From positions 3,224,001-3,288,000 of the forward strand of contig OY776489.1 in NCBI GenBank assembly GCA_963675655.1: 64,000 nt of DNA, read 5' to 3'. The notes under the pieces were generated by a model, which worked only from the letters and a program-made list of their open reading frames with translations, was not told the origin of the DNA and made no database searches. Shown in pieces: positions 51,097-59,975 of the stretch; the stretch's first letter is position 1; the number at the start of each line of letters is the position of its first letter. Origin of the DNA: CAXXOK01 sp963675655 (GTDB lineage Bacteria; Bacillota; Clostridia; Christensenellales; Aristaeellaceae). The translations under genes were made by a program, and so were the position numbers.

Positions 51097-51179
51097 GTTG
51101 CAAACTGGAGGATTCGCCCGGTCACGCTGTTTTCAGGCGGTGTACCGTTGTGCTTCAATCCTGATACGGAGGCGGGTAC

Positions 51180-52697
51180 ATGGCGCTTTTTGATGCGGAT
51201 AAGGCGGGCATACTATGGGAAAGCGTAGCATTACCCAATGCATTTATCTGCGAATATATGCCGTCCGCTCCGGAAGGTTATGTAAAAGTATACCTGTATG
51301 GTTTACTCTATGCCCGTTTCCCGTCTGCGGCGGCAGGCGTAACCGCCGAATCGCTGGCAAAAGAAATAGGTATGGAAGAAAGCGAAGTTCTGGCAGCGCT
51401 GCAATACTGGGAACGCTGCCGGTTAGTCACCCGCACGCAGGACCGCCCCCCGCAGTTTACCTACCTGAGTGTACAACAAGCCATGATGGGTAGGCAAACC
51501 ATGCCGGAAGACAAAGCATACATGCAGTTTGCACAAGCGTTATATGCCATTTTCGGCGATAAGCGGAAGCTACACGGCGGAGAAACGCAGCTTTGCTATG
51601 AGTGGGTAGAACAGCTTGGTTTACCCCGCGAGGTCGTACTGCTGATGGTACAACATTTAGCCTCCACCCGTGGTGTAAACTTCAGCTTTAAAGAGGCGCA
51701 AAAGCTGGCTGTCGAACTGACCGAACGGCATATTGTTACATTGGAAGACGCGGAGCAATATTTTGCCCGCAGTCAGGCCGCGTGGGAAGGCACAAAGCGC
51801 ATCCTGCGGCGCATCAGCAAATACCGCGCCCCCACGATGGACGAAATCGACCTATATTTAAAATGGACAAAAGAATGGGGCTTCGCGCCCAAAGCGGTTG
51901 AAACCGCCTGCGCCGAAATGACGGGAGGCGACCCTAGCTTTAAATATCTGGATAGTATTTTGCGCGGGGTGCATGAACGAGCCGACCGTAAGCAAACATC
52001 CGCCGAGCAATTAACCCACCAGCTAACCCGCGAGCAGGATGAGGCAAACCTGATCCGCGAGGTGCTGCGTGCCGCTGGTTTGAGCGCAAATGCAAACCAG
52101 GCCACAGTGAAGGAAGTGTACCACAACCTGCGCGCGCTTCTGCCGCATGAAACAATTGTGCTGGCGGCTAAAGAAATCAGCCGGAAAAAGAAAACCCAGT
52201 CGCTGGATAAGCTTGAAGAGCTTGCGCAGGCATGGAGCGCCAAAGGTTTAACCGACACGGACGAGGTAAAACGCTACCTTACGCAGGTCAAGCGGCAAAA
52301 CACACAGTTGAAAGGGCTTTTTACCCGTATGGGACGGGATACCCTGCCGACGCCCGTTGATCGGGCATTGTTAAATAAATGGTTTGACGAGTGGGGTTTT
52401 ACAAGCGCTGTCGTAGAAGCCGTAGCAGATTTTGCCGTTGGTAAAAATGCGCCGATGGCCTTTGTGGATAAAGTACTTTCCAATTATCACGATGCCGGCA
52501 TTCGCACCGTAGAGGCAGCGCTGGCCGACCACGAAAAACACTTAGGTTCATATCGCCAGCCGGATAAAACCGGCAAGTCCGGCAAACAAGGGAAAACCGT
52601 GATTGAACAGCGCTACGACCAACGGGAATATAAACCAGAAGAAGTGGACGGCTTAACGCCGGAGGAAATTGAGGAGGCGTTACGCTATGACACGTGA
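51180..52697 (+). CDS. dnaD: DnaD-domain replication initiation protein
   Basis: 505-aa protein with an N-terminal winged-helix region (SLAKEIGMEESEVLAALQYWE) and two DnaB_2/DnaD C-terminal domains, near residues 210-275 (YLKWTKEWGFAPKAVETACAE) and 395-460 (LLNKWFDEWGFTSAVVEAVA), each with the WxxxxGF core. DnaD and DnaB proteins remodel origins and help load the replicative helicase in Firmicutes. The last 40 residues are Lys/Gly-rich. SD GGAGGCGGG precedes ATG 51180. It overlaps the dnaC-like gene by 11 bp. Confidence 0.88.
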   Translation: MALFDADKAGILWESVALPNAFICEYMPSAPEGYVKVYLYGLLYARFPSAAAGVTAESLAKEIGMEESEVLAALQYWERCRLVTRTQDRPPQFTYLSVQQAMMGRQTMPEDKAYMQFAQALYAIFGDKRKLHGGETQLCYEWVEQLGLPREVVLLMVQHLASTRGVNFSFKEAQKLAVELTERHIVTLEDAEQYFARSQAAWEGTKRILRRISKYRAPTMDEIDLYLKWTKEWGFAPKAVETACAEMTGGDPSFKYLDSILRGVHERADRKQTSAEQLTHQLTREQDEANLIREVLRAAGLSANANQATVKEVYHNLRALLPHETIVLAAKEISRKKKTQSLDKLEELAQAWSAKGLTDTDEVKRYLTQVKRQNTQLKGLFTRMGRDTLPTPVDRALLNKWFDEWGFTSAVVEAVADFAVGKNAPMAFVDKVLSNYHDAGIRTVEAALADHEKHLGSYRQPDKTGKSGKQGKTVIEQRYDQREYKPEEVDGLTPEEIEEALRYDT

Positions 52698-53685
52698 TCA
52701 GTTGATATTGCAGCTGCAGCAGGATTATGCTGCGCGGCGCGAGGATAATATGCGCATCTACGAAGAGCACGTTGCCGAGGCCTGCAGCCGTTGCCCCGGC
52801 TTACGTAAGCTGCTTAACGCACGCCATGCCGCACTGTTATCCGGTATGCGTAATGCGCTCTATCCAGGCCGCAAGGATACCGCAGCCAACGAAAAACTGC
52901 CCGCATCCATGGAAGCCTATAACACCCAGATCGCTCAAATGCTTGCAACGCATGGACTTGCGGCAGATGCGCTGGCTCCTGTTTACACCTGCCAGCGCTG
53001 TAAGGATGAGGGCTATATATACGAGCCTTCCCGCACCATGTGCCGCTGTTTTGAAACCGAATTAAACCAGCGTGTGCTGGATGATTTGGGGTTGCAAAAA
53101 GAGCAGAGGTTTGAAAACTTTAACGAGCAGTTTTTCAGCGACGAGCCCATTGTAGGCAAGTTAAGTCAACGCACACAGATGCGGCTCAACCGCACGCTAT
53201 GTGAAAAATACGCAGATACCTACCCGGATACGGAGATATCCGATCTGCTTTTTATCGGCCGCAGCGGGCTTGGAAAAACGTTTTTAATGCAAGCCATTGC
53301 CTACCGGGTGGCGCAGCGGGGATATACCGTTGCCTATGTCAGCGCCTATAAACTGCTGGATACGATGCGTAAAGCCTATTTTGAAAATAATGCAGATCGT
53401 TTAAAGCCCTACATCGACGCGCCGCTTCTGCTCATTGACGATCTCGGTACCGAGCCGCTGATGGAGAACATTACGGTTACGCAGCTTTTTAACCTGCTGA
53501 ACGAGCGGCAAAACGCCGGCCGGCATACCATTTTAAGTACCAATTTACCGATGTCCGAGTTAAAAGCGCGGTATACCGAGCGCATCACCTCCCGCCTCAG
53601 GGATGAACGACAGTGCCGGACCGTAAAATTCATCGGCGACGATATCCGCACGAAGCTTGGCAAACGAAGCGGAGGCGAAGCATGA
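52687..53685 (+). CDS. DnaC/DnaI-like helicase-loader ATPase
   Basis: 332-aa AAA+ helicase loader. An N-terminal region includes a CxxC pair (YTCQRCKDEGYI) and CRCFE, probably a zinc site as in DnaI. The ATPase has GRSGLGKTFL (Walker A), LLIDDLGTEP (Walker B) and STNLPMSEL (sensor 1). With DnaD it would load the DnaB/DnaC-type hexameric helicase at origins. ATG 52687 follows GGAGGCG inside the end of the dnaD-like gene. The ArsC-like gene overlaps its stop. Confidence 0.88.
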   Translation: MTRDQLILQLQQDYAARREDNMRIYEEHVAEACSRCPGLRKLLNARHAALLSGMRNALYPGRKDTAANEKLPASMEAYNTQIAQMLATHGLAADALAPVYTCQRCKDEGYIYEPSRTMCRCFETELNQRVLDDLGLQKEQRFENFNEQFFSDEPIVGKLSQRTQMRLNRTLCEKYADTYPDTEISDLLFIGRSGLGKTFLMQAIAYRVAQRGYTVAYVSAYKLLDTMRKAYFENNADRLKPYIDAPLLLIDDLGTEPLMENITVTQLFNLLNERQNAGRHTILSTNLPMSELKARYTERITSRLRDERQCRTVKFIGDDIRTKLGKRSGGEA

Positions 53686-54035
53686 ACATTCAAATCTACG
53701 TCGCCAGGAAAAACACGGACGTACGCAAGGCAGAACGCTTTTTTCAGGAACGACGTATTTCTTTTCAAACAGTTGACCTCAAAAAGCACAAGCTGGGCGA
53801 CCGTGAACTGCAATTGTTTGCTAAAGCCGCAGGCAACGCACGGGCGCTGGTAGACCGTAGCGGCATGAAAGCGTTGGAACGCCCCGTTGCCCATATGACA
53901 GGCGATAGCTTGATTTTATCCGAACTCAAAAATGACCCACAGGCATTGGTTAGCCCCATTGTTCGTAACGGAAACGCGGTGACTGTCGGCGTGGATGAAA
54001 AAACATGGCAGTCTTGGGTTTCCGGCGAGAAATAA
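53682..54035 (+). CDS. ArsC/Spx-fold protein lacking the catalytic cysteine
   Basis: 117-aa thioredoxin-like protein of the ArsC/Spx/YffB family. IQIYVARKNTDVRKAERFF aligns with the YxxPxCxxCRKA active-site region, but both cysteine positions are Asn/Asp-like here (RKNTDVRK) and the protein contains no cysteine. The second half has LGDRELQLFAKAAG, VDRSGMKAL and PIVRNGNAVTVG. It cannot do arsenate reduction or a CxxC switch, so it is probably a binding or regulatory protein. It overlaps the dnaC-like stop by 4 bp and belongs to the replication-loader operon. Confidence 0.7.
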   Translation: MNIQIYVARKNTDVRKAERFFQERRISFQTVDLKKHKLGDRELQLFAKAAGNARALVDRSGMKALERPVAHMTGDSLILSELKNDPQALVSPIVRNGNAVTVGVDEKTWQSWVSGEK

Positions 54036-54091
54036 TCCCCTGCATCATACATACGCCATGATCTTCTATTCTTGATTTGGAGGGAATATTC

Positions 54092-54622
54092 ATGAACAAA
54101 ACTTATTTTTCCGCACGGAATCTGACGGTTTCGGCCATTATTGCTGCGCTGTACGCTGCCATCACCCTATTATTTGCACCGATCAGCTACGGCCCCGTAC
54201 AGTTCCGGGTTTCCGAAGCGCTCACGCTGCTGCCGGTTCTGTTCCCGCAGGCGATTCCCGGGCTTACGTTGGGTTGCCTGATCGCCAATTTACTGGGTAG
54301 TGCAACCCCTTGGGATGTTATTTTCGGCACGCTGGCCACACTGTTGGCTGCAATACTCACCCGTAGTTTCCGTAAAAACATCTGGCTCGCTGCCGCGGCT
54401 CCTGTGGTGTGCAACGCAATTATCGTTGGGTTGGTATTGCACTTCACCCTGGCTGAAGTGCTGCTGCTGCCCACCATCTTCAGCGTCGGGCTTGGAGAAG
54501 CGGTTGTGGTGTATGCGCTAGGCGTTTCCATGATTATGGCGCTGCGCCGTTCGCCCAAACTGATGACCTATGTCAGTATAGATGATGTGCAAGCAAAGGC
54601 CGAAGATAAGCCTGAGCAGTAA
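54092..54622 (+). CDS. queT: QueT-type queuosine precursor transporter (ECF S component)
   Basis: 176-aa membrane protein with six hydrophobic helices, matching the QueT family of ECF substrate-binding (S) components that import queuosine precursors. SYGPVQFRVSEALTLLPVLFPQAIPGL is characteristic. ATG 54092 is preceded by GGAGGG. The shared ECF energising module must be encoded elsewhere. I saw no preQ1 riboswitch in the 56 bp upstream, which often controls this gene. Confidence 0.82.
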   Translation: MNKTYFSARNLTVSAIIAALYAAITLLFAPISYGPVQFRVSEALTLLPVLFPQAIPGLTLGCLIANLLGSATPWDVIFGTLATLLAAILTRSFRKNIWLAAAAPVVCNAIIVGLVLHFTLAEVLLLPTIFSVGLGEAVVVYALGVSMIMALRRSPKLMTYVSIDDVQAKAEDKPEQ

Positions 54623-54729
54623 CACCGTTACTCTCTTTTTGCTGGCCAGTTAGGGAACAAAATGTTTTTTTACAATTCCTAAAGAGCAGGCGTTGCCTCC
54701 CTTTTTCGGTTGCTTCTTCTTTAGTACGC

Positions 54730-54758
54730 TTGACAGCAACGGGTCGCAGCACTATACT
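54730..54758 (+). promoter_or_regulatory. Promoter of the LCP gene
   Basis: TTGACA (54730-54735), 17 bp and TATACT (54753-54758), 86 bp upstream of the LCP start. Confidence 0.75.
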
Positions 54759-54844
54759 CCTTTCGTATATTGAACACAGTATTGAATTCATCGTATGGCA
54801 TATCAACGGTATGCACATCGATTATCGTAGGAGGAAACCCGCTT

Positions 54845-56044
54845 ATGGATCATCTCGGTAGACGTTTGATTTCCGTATGGTTATGTATTGTGCTGCTCTC
54901 CTGTATGCCGCTGATGGCGCTGGCTACTGACACATCCGCTTCTCAAACAGATGGCACAACCAGCAATGAGGATATTGAGCAGAGCATCGCCAACAATCCC
55001 GACCTTTCTGATGAAGAGAAAGCGTTATGGATGGAGTGGTCCAGCCAGGAAACGACAGATGATACCACTGCGGCAGATGAAGAGGATCAGGCGCTGCAGG
55101 ATGCGCTGGAAGACGCCATAGACGTTTCCCAGGACGGCACGGTGGATTTGACCGATCTAGAAGTAAACGATGCACTTCCCAATAACGTTGTCAACATCCT
55201 GCTTCTTGGAGTAGATAACCGTTCTACGGAATTAGCGACCGGTTTGAGCGATGCGGTCATCATCTGCTCCATCAACATGGATGACGGCAGTGTGAAACTG
55301 ACCAGCATTACGCGGGATACCGAGGTAACCATTCCCGGGTATAAAAACACCAAGCGGATCAACTGCGCTTATAAATTTGGCAGCAAAGACGGCGATTTAG
55401 CCAACGGCGCATTTCTTGCCATGAAAACCATTAACCGCAATTTCCAAATGAATATCCAGCGCTATGTGCTGGTCAATATTCATGGTCTTGCCAGCATTAT
55501 TGACGAGCTGGGCGGCATTGATTTGGATATGACCAAGAAAGAAGCCAGCCGTATCAATTACGAATTGCGCAAAGAACCCATGGACAGCGTAAAGCGTACA
55601 AAGGTGGAGGCCATTGACGGCATTCAGCATTTGGACGGCATGCAAGCTGTTACTTATGCGCGTATCCGCGGTATCGACAATGATTTTATGCGTACCGAGC
55701 GGCAGCGTAAATTGCTGCAAACGCTGCTTGCTGAAGTCATGAAAGACATCAGCATTACCAAGCTGGTTGGGTTGGTGGAAACCGCCATGCCCTACGGCAT
55801 GACGAATTTGACAGCAGCGGATATGCTTGGCATCGGCAAAACCGTGATCAGCGGCGATGTGCTGACCAGCCTGCAAACCGGAGCCGATGTGCTGACGCAA
55901 TTCCGGGTCCCGATGGATGGCACCTACAAGTATAAAACGGTCAGCGGCGCAACCTTAACTGCCTTCCGCAGCACCGAACGTAAAAAAGAAAATATCGTCG
56001 CTATGCAGGAGTTCATTTACGGCGAATCCTACTATCAGGATTAA
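54845..56044 (+). CDS. LytR-CpsA-Psr (LCP) cell-wall ligase
   Basis: 399-aa LCP-family phosphotransferase that attaches teichoic acids or capsular glycans to peptidoglycan. After a signal peptide (1-27) and an acidic Asp/Glu/Thr-rich linker (to about 105) comes the LCP domain: NILLLGVDNR, SDAVIICSINMDDG, LTSITRDTEVTIPGY, INCAYKFG, HGLASIIDELGGIDLDM, HLDGMQAVTYARIR with the conserved Arg, and RTERQRKLLQ. The SD AGGAGG fits ATG 54845. It is monocistronic between its promoter and a terminator. Confidence 0.9.
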   Translation: MDHLGRRLISVWLCIVLLSCMPLMALATDTSASQTDGTTSNEDIEQSIANNPDLSDEEKALWMEWSSQETTDDTTAADEEDQALQDALEDAIDVSQDGTVDLTDLEVNDALPNNVVNILLLGVDNRSTELATGLSDAVIICSINMDDGSVKLTSITRDTEVTIPGYKNTKRINCAYKFGSKDGDLANGAFLAMKTINRNFQMNIQRYVLVNIHGLASIIDELGGIDLDMTKKEASRINYELRKEPMDSVKRTKVEAIDGIQHLDGMQAVTYARIRGIDNDFMRTERQRKLLQTLLAEVMKDISITKLVGLVETAMPYGMTNLTAADMLGIGKTVISGDVLTSLQTGADVLTQFRVPMDGTYKYKTVSGATLTAFRSTERKKENIVAMQEFIYGESYYQD

Positions 56045-56072
56045 CCAAAGCGTATCACTTTGTACAGCAAGC

Positions 56073-56106
56073 AGGACGGCTTTTCGCAAAAGGCTGTCCT
56101 GTTTTT
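56073..56106 (+). terminator. Terminator of the LCP gene
   Basis: A 12-bp stem with two wobble pairs (56073-56084 with 56089-56100), a 4-nt loop and five Ts. Confidence 0.75.
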
Positions 56107-56367
56107 ATTAACCTCTTATACATGATATCTATTTTCCCTTTGTATAGTCGTATGTTTTATTCCATCAATCAACAAAGCCCGTAACTTTAGTCGCTGTTAT
56201 ACCGCCTTAGTAAAAAGCATCCGCTTTTATAGACGGCGGTTTGCGTTACCCCTATAAAGATCGATCTTGGTAAATGCAAGTAAGCGTATCTTCGTTCCTC
56301 TCGGTATCGTTTTAAAAACGGTTCATTCGTTCGCGTTACTCACCCAGCCCACTCAAACGTACAACAA
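56107..56367. other. Intergenic interval with a nested hairpin
   Basis: No ORF is supported. ACCGCC (56201-56206) pairs with GGCGGT (56235-56240) around an inner stem AAAAGC-ATCC-GCTTTT, leaving a symmetric 6-by-6 internal loop. A perfect 12-nt palindrome AAGATCGATCTT lies at 56257-56268. It could be a small RNA or a protein-binding region. Confidence 0.3.
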
Positions 56368-56398
56368 ACAGAGCAGCTGTCATTCGCAGCTGCTCTGT
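56368..56398 (-). terminator. Terminator of the ridA-nfnA-nfnB operon
   Basis: A 12-bp stem (ACAGAGCAGCTG with CAGCTGCTCTGT) and a 7-nt loop on the minus strand, about 30 bp after nfnB. Confidence 0.7.
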
Positions 56399-56430
56399 TG
56401 TAGTATGCTTTTATAATTATTTGCGCGCTG

Positions 56431-57834
56431 TTATTCTTGCGTGCCGTTCTTTTCTGATATGGCTTTGTGGATAGCCGCCGCTGCGTTTTTCCCGGCGCCC
56501 ATCGCCAATATTACCGTAGCTGCGCCGGTAACCGCATCACCGCCGGCGTAAACATTTTCGCGGCTAGTAAGGCCGTCATCGCCATTGACGATAATACAAC
56601 CACGGCGATCCGTATCCAGCCCAGTCGTTGTCTGGCGAATCATCGGGTTGGGCTGTGTGCCGATAGCGACGATCAATGTATCGATCGGCACTTCAAACTC
56701 GCTGCCCGCTTTTTCCACAGGACTGCGGCGTCCACTGGCATCCGGTTCGCCAAGCTCCATTTCAACACATTCCACGCCGGTTACCCAGCCTTTATCATCC
56801 CCCAGCACCTTAACAGGGTTCGCCAGCATTTTGAATTGAATGCCCTCTTCCTGCGCGTGCTCTACTTCTTCGGCGCGGGCAGGAAGCTCCGCCATGCTAC
56901 GCCGATAGATAATCGTAACCTGATCGGCTCCCAGACGCTTGGCGCAGCGCGCTGCATCCATGGCTACATTACCGCCGCCCACAACGGCGACAGAGAAGCT
57001 TTTTTGTATGGGGGTTGTGCTTTCCGCATGGTATGCTTTCATCAGGTTGACACGGGTCAGGTATTCGTTAGCGCTATATACACCCTTCAAGTTCTCGCCT
57101 GGGATGCGCATAAAACGCGGCAATCCTGCGCCGCTGCCAATAAAGACAGCCTCAAAGCCCATGTCAAACAATTCATCCACTGTCAAGGTTTTACCGATAA
57201 TAACGTTGGTTTCGATGGAAACACCTAATGCCTTAAGCCCGTCTATCTCTCTGCGCACAACGGCTTTGGGCAAACGGAACTCCGGAATGCCGTATACCAG
57301 CACACCGCCGGGCGTGTGAAGCGCTTCGTAAATCGTAACCTGATAGCCAAGGCGTGCCAGTTCTCCTGCGCAGGTAAGTCCACTCGGACCAGCGCCGATC
57401 ACCGCTACGCTGTGGCCGTTTGGCGCTGGGGGCACCGGTTCCGGTTCGTTTTGCTGGCTGTGCCAGTCCGCCACAAACCGTTCCAGTCGGCCGATACCGA
57501 CGCTTTCGCCTTTAATTGCCCGCACACACGCGCCTTCACACTGGTTTTCCTGCGGGCAAACGCGTCCACATACAGCGGGCAAAGCCGTCCCTGCGCTGAG
57601 GACTTCGTATGCCCCCGGCAGATTCTCCTGTGCAATCCGGGAAATGAAACCGGGGATATTAATACCCACCGGGCACGCGTTAATGCAGGGACTGTTTTTA
57701 CAATTTAGGCATCTGCGCGCCTCTGTAACCGCCATATCGTACGTATAACCCAGCGCGACTTCCTCAAAATTATGGTTGCGCTCCATCGGAGGTTGCACCG
57801 GCATAGGGGTTTTGTGAGGATCCATATTCGGCAT
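56431..57834 (-). CDS. nfnB: NfnB: NADPH-binding subunit of the bifurcating transhydrogenase
   Basis: 467-aa flavoprotein homologous to the small subunit of glutamate synthase and to NfnB of NADH-dependent ferredoxin:NADP oxidoreductase. Cysteine motifs CLNCKNSPCINACPV and VCGRVCPQENQCEGAC bind [4Fe-4S] clusters; two Rossmann motifs, VIGAGPSGLTCAG (FAD) and VVGGGNVAMDAAR (NADPH), follow. With NfnA it couples NADH and reduced ferredoxin oxidation to NADP reduction by electron bifurcation. ATG 57834 lies 10 nt after AGGAGG; TTG 57840 is too close to it. It starts two bases after the nfnA stop. Without nfnA it would be called gltD. Confidence 0.88.
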   Translation of the reverse strand: MPNMDPHKTPMPVQPPMERNHNFEEVALGYTYDMAVTEARRCLNCKNSPCINACPVGINIPGFISRIAQENLPGAYEVLSAGTALPAVCGRVCPQENQCEGACVRAIKGESVGIGRLERFVADWHSQQNEPEPVPPAPNGHSVAVIGAGPSGLTCAGELARLGYQVTIYEALHTPGGVLVYGIPEFRLPKAVVRREIDGLKALGVSIETNVIIGKTLTVDELFDMGFEAVFIGSGAGLPRFMRIPGENLKGVYSANEYLTRVNLMKAYHAESTTPIQKSFSVAVVGGGNVAMDAARCAKRLGADQVTIIYRRSMAELPARAEEVEHAQEEGIQFKMLANPVKVLGDDKGWVTGVECVEMELGEPDASGRRSPVEKAGSEFEVPIDTLIVAIGTQPNPMIRQTTTGLDTDRRGCIIVNGDDGLTSRENVYAGGDAVTGAATVILAMGAGKNAAAAIHKAISEKNGTQE

Positions 57835-57836
57835 AG

Positions 57837-58679
57837 TCAACGTACCTCCTTATCAAACAGCTTGCAGGCTTTTTCCCGCGCATGCTGTTCAAACTCGCGG
57901 TACATTGCGCCACGCTGCAGCGCTTCGTCAAAGTCCACCAGATGACCGTCAAAGTCCGGACCATCCACACAGGCGAACTTCGTTTCACCGCCCACCGTCA
58001 GGCGGCAGCCGCCGCACATGCCTGTACCATCAATCATAATCGGGTTCATGCTGACGATCGTTTTAATGCCATATTTTTTCGTGGTCAGGCACACGAATTT
58101 CATCATAATCAGCGGCCCGATGGTAATGACTTCATCATACTGGTTTCCCTCGTTTATCAGCGTTTCCAGCGCAGTGGTAACCAGCCCTTTTTCGCCATAG
58201 CTGCCATCGTCCGTCATGATACGCATTTCATCGCTGACTGCCGCAAACTCGTCTTCCAAAATCACTAAATCACGGGTACGAAAGCCAACGACACTGTGCA
58301 CTACCGCGCCTTGCCGGTGCAGCTTTTTAGCGACCGGCAGCGCAATCGCGCAGCCTACGCCGCCGCCAACTACGCATACTTTTTTCAAGCCCTCTGTATG
58401 GGTAGCATTGCCCAGCGGGCCTGCAATGTCCTGCAGTGCCTCGCCCTGATTCAGGCTGTTCAGTTCAATCGTACCTGCGCCGACGATCTGAAAAATTAAA
58501 GTGATACTGCCCGCTTCCCCATCATAATCCGCGATGGTCAAGGGTATCCGCTCGCTGTTTTCCTTGGCGCGCACAATCACAAATTGCCCCGGCTCTGCCT
58601 TGCTGGCGATACGCGGCGCGTTGAGCACAACGCGGGCGACCGTCGAATTCAGCATTTCCTTGGAAATAATTTCAAACAT
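57837..58679 (-). CDS. nfnA: NfnA: NADH/FAD and [2Fe-2S] subunit of the bifurcating transhydrogenase
   Basis: 280-aa ferredoxin-NADP reductase-like protein of the PyrK/NfnA/SudB type. Residues 1-100 form the FAD-binding beta barrel (GQFVIVRA, RIPLTIAD), followed by the NAD domain (VCVVGGGVGCAIALPVAKKL), and the C-terminal [2Fe-2S] cysteines in GTGMCGGCRLTV and KFACVDGP. The end DGHLVDFDEALQR is typical for NfnA. Its stop is immediately upstream of nfnB, so both subunits are made together. SD GAGGTAG precedes ATG 58679. Confidence 0.88.
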   Translation of the reverse strand: MFEIISKEMLNSTVARVVLNAPRIASKAEPGQFVIVRAKENSERIPLTIADYDGEAGSITLIFQIVGAGTIELNSLNQGEALQDIAGPLGNATHTEGLKKVCVVGGGVGCAIALPVAKKLHRQGAVVHSVVGFRTRDLVILEDEFAAVSDEMRIMTDDGSYGEKGLVTTALETLINEGNQYDEVITIGPLIMMKFVCLTTKKYGIKTIVSMNPIMIDGTGMCGGCRLTVGGETKFACVDGPDFDGHLVDFDEALQRGAMYREFEQHAREKACKLFDKEVR

Positions 58680-58756
58680 GAATCTACCTCATTATTATTG
58701 CAATCAATCCGGTATGGGCTTTCACACAAGCGTTCCATACCGGAAAATATCGCTGT

Positions 58757-59131
58757 TTACCGGGCTGCGACACACTCGATTTCCACCAGTCCACCAAGCG
58801 GCAGCGCTGCAACCTGTACACAGCTGCGTGCAGGGTAATCACCGGAGAAATAACTGGCGTATACCGCATTCACTGCGCTGAAATCGCCCATATTCGTCAG
58901 AAAAATCGTTGTTTTCAGAATATCCTGATAGGATAGTCCTTTGGCTTTGAGCACCTCGCCAAGATTTTTCATCGAACAATGCGCCTGCGCTTCCACACCC
59001 AGCGCCAGTTTTCCGGTTTTCATGTCAATACCCAATTGACCGGAAGTAAACACGGTTTCTCCGCTGGCTACAGCCTGCGAATAGGGGCCGACCGCTTTAG
59101 GCGCCGCATCCGTAAATAGAATTTGTTTCAT
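58757..59131 (-). CDS. ridA: RidA (YjgF/UK114) imine deaminase
   Basis: 124-aa RidA protein that hydrolyses reactive enamines/imines formed by PLP enzymes. KAVGPYSQAV, SGQLGIDMKTGKL and PARSCVQVAALPLGGLVEIE are conserved, including the catalytic Arg of PARS. ATG 59131 follows AAAGGAAGC. It is the promoter-proximal gene before nfnA-nfnB (77-bp gap). The promoter contains a perfect palindrome near the divergent MarR-type gene. Confidence 0.92.
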   Translation of the reverse strand: MKQILFTDAAPKAVGPYSQAVASGETVFTSGQLGIDMKTGKLALGVEAQAHCSMKNLGEVLKAKGLSYQDILKTTIFLTNMGDFSAVNAVYASYFSGDYPARSCVQVAALPLGGLVEIECVAAR

Positions 59132-59193
59132 AAAATGTGTACGCTTCCTTTCAGTAAAAATTTACGCTACACCTCACGTATATAACAGGGTCT

Positions 59194-59223
59194 ATTGTAG
59201 CATCCTACATTTAAGAATGTAAA
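59194..59223 (-). promoter_or_regulatory. ridA promoter with palindromic operator
   Basis: On the minus strand, TTTACA (59218-59223), 18 bp and TACAAT (59194-59199). A perfect inverted repeat TACATT-TAAG-AATGTA (59206-59221) fills the spacer and -35, the size expected of a MarR site. The divergent marR-like gene starts at 59394. Confidence 0.6.
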
Positions 59224-59322
59224 GCATTCCCCAAAGAAAATCGCAGTTTGCGAGCTTTGATGCCGTCCAGGCATGCAGTTACTAGCATCCTTTCCATATA
59301 CAGACAACGAATAAGGTTCTGT

Positions 59323-59351
59323 TTGACAAACGAACAGCAAACAGGTACGAT
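59323..59351 (+). promoter_or_regulatory. Promoter of the MarR-family gene
   Basis: TTGACA (59323-59328), 17 bp and TACGAT (59346-59351). Confidence 0.65.
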
Positions 59352-59393
59352 CTTCCCGTATCATGTAATGCATTTCCCCGGAGGAATAACAAT

Positions 59394-59822
59394 ATGCAGG
59401 ACTTTTTTCAGAAGCTTTTCACGCTCCGGCAAGAATATTTGGATTGCGTTCGCCATGAGATGAGCGGCATGGGCGCGCACCCCCGGCAAGGCCCTATTCT
59501 GGGTTTGCTGCTCTCCATGGATGGCGCCAGTCAAGCTGATCTGGTCCGGGAGATGGGCGTTAGCGCCGCAACCGTAGCCGTTTCGCTTGCCCGGCTGGAA
59601 AAACTGGGCTATGTAAAGCGGGAGCGTAACCAGCAAAACCAACGTGCCAATATATTAGCGCTCACGCTGGAAGGCCGTTTGCAGGCGCAACGCGTGCAGC
59701 AAGCCATGGAACAAGCTGGTATGCTCGCGGTAACCGGGCTGACGGATGCGGAATGTGAGCAGTTTGCTTTTCTGATGCAAAAAATGATTGATAATCTGCA
59801 CAAGCGGTGTGAATGCAGCTAA
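59394..59822 (+). CDS. MarR-family transcription regulator
   Basis: 142-aa MarR-type winged-helix dimer. The DNA-binding core is SQADLVREMGVSAATVAVSLARLEKLGYVKRERNQQNQRANILALT, with the wing at RERNQQNQRA. Two cysteines close the C-terminus (KRCECS), and one lies at CVRHE. MarR proteins release DNA on binding small ligands or on thiol oxidation. ATG 59394 follows CGGAGG. The only obvious target is the palindrome in the divergent ridA promoter, 170 bp away. Confidence 0.85.
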   Translation: MQDFFQKLFTLRQEYLDCVRHEMSGMGAHPRQGPILGLLLSMDGASQADLVREMGVSAATVAVSLARLEKLGYVKRERNQQNQRANILALTLEGRLQAQRVQQAMEQAGMLAVTGLTDAECEQFAFLMQKMIDNLHKRCECS

Positions 59823-59975
59823 ACAATATTACATTTCTATTCCAAATACTATAGATCGCTTACAATAATGCATCTTCATCCGGCTTGGTAACCCTATATA
59901 TTTAGCTGCTTACCTGTTAGTAATCAATGCGCTTTGCTATAGATTTCTCAGATTAAAAACCCCTATATATCATTG

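Noticed and set aside
54036..54091. preQ1 riboswitch upstream of queT
   Set aside because: The gap is 56 bp and shows no preQ1 pseudoknot sequence or A-rich tail.
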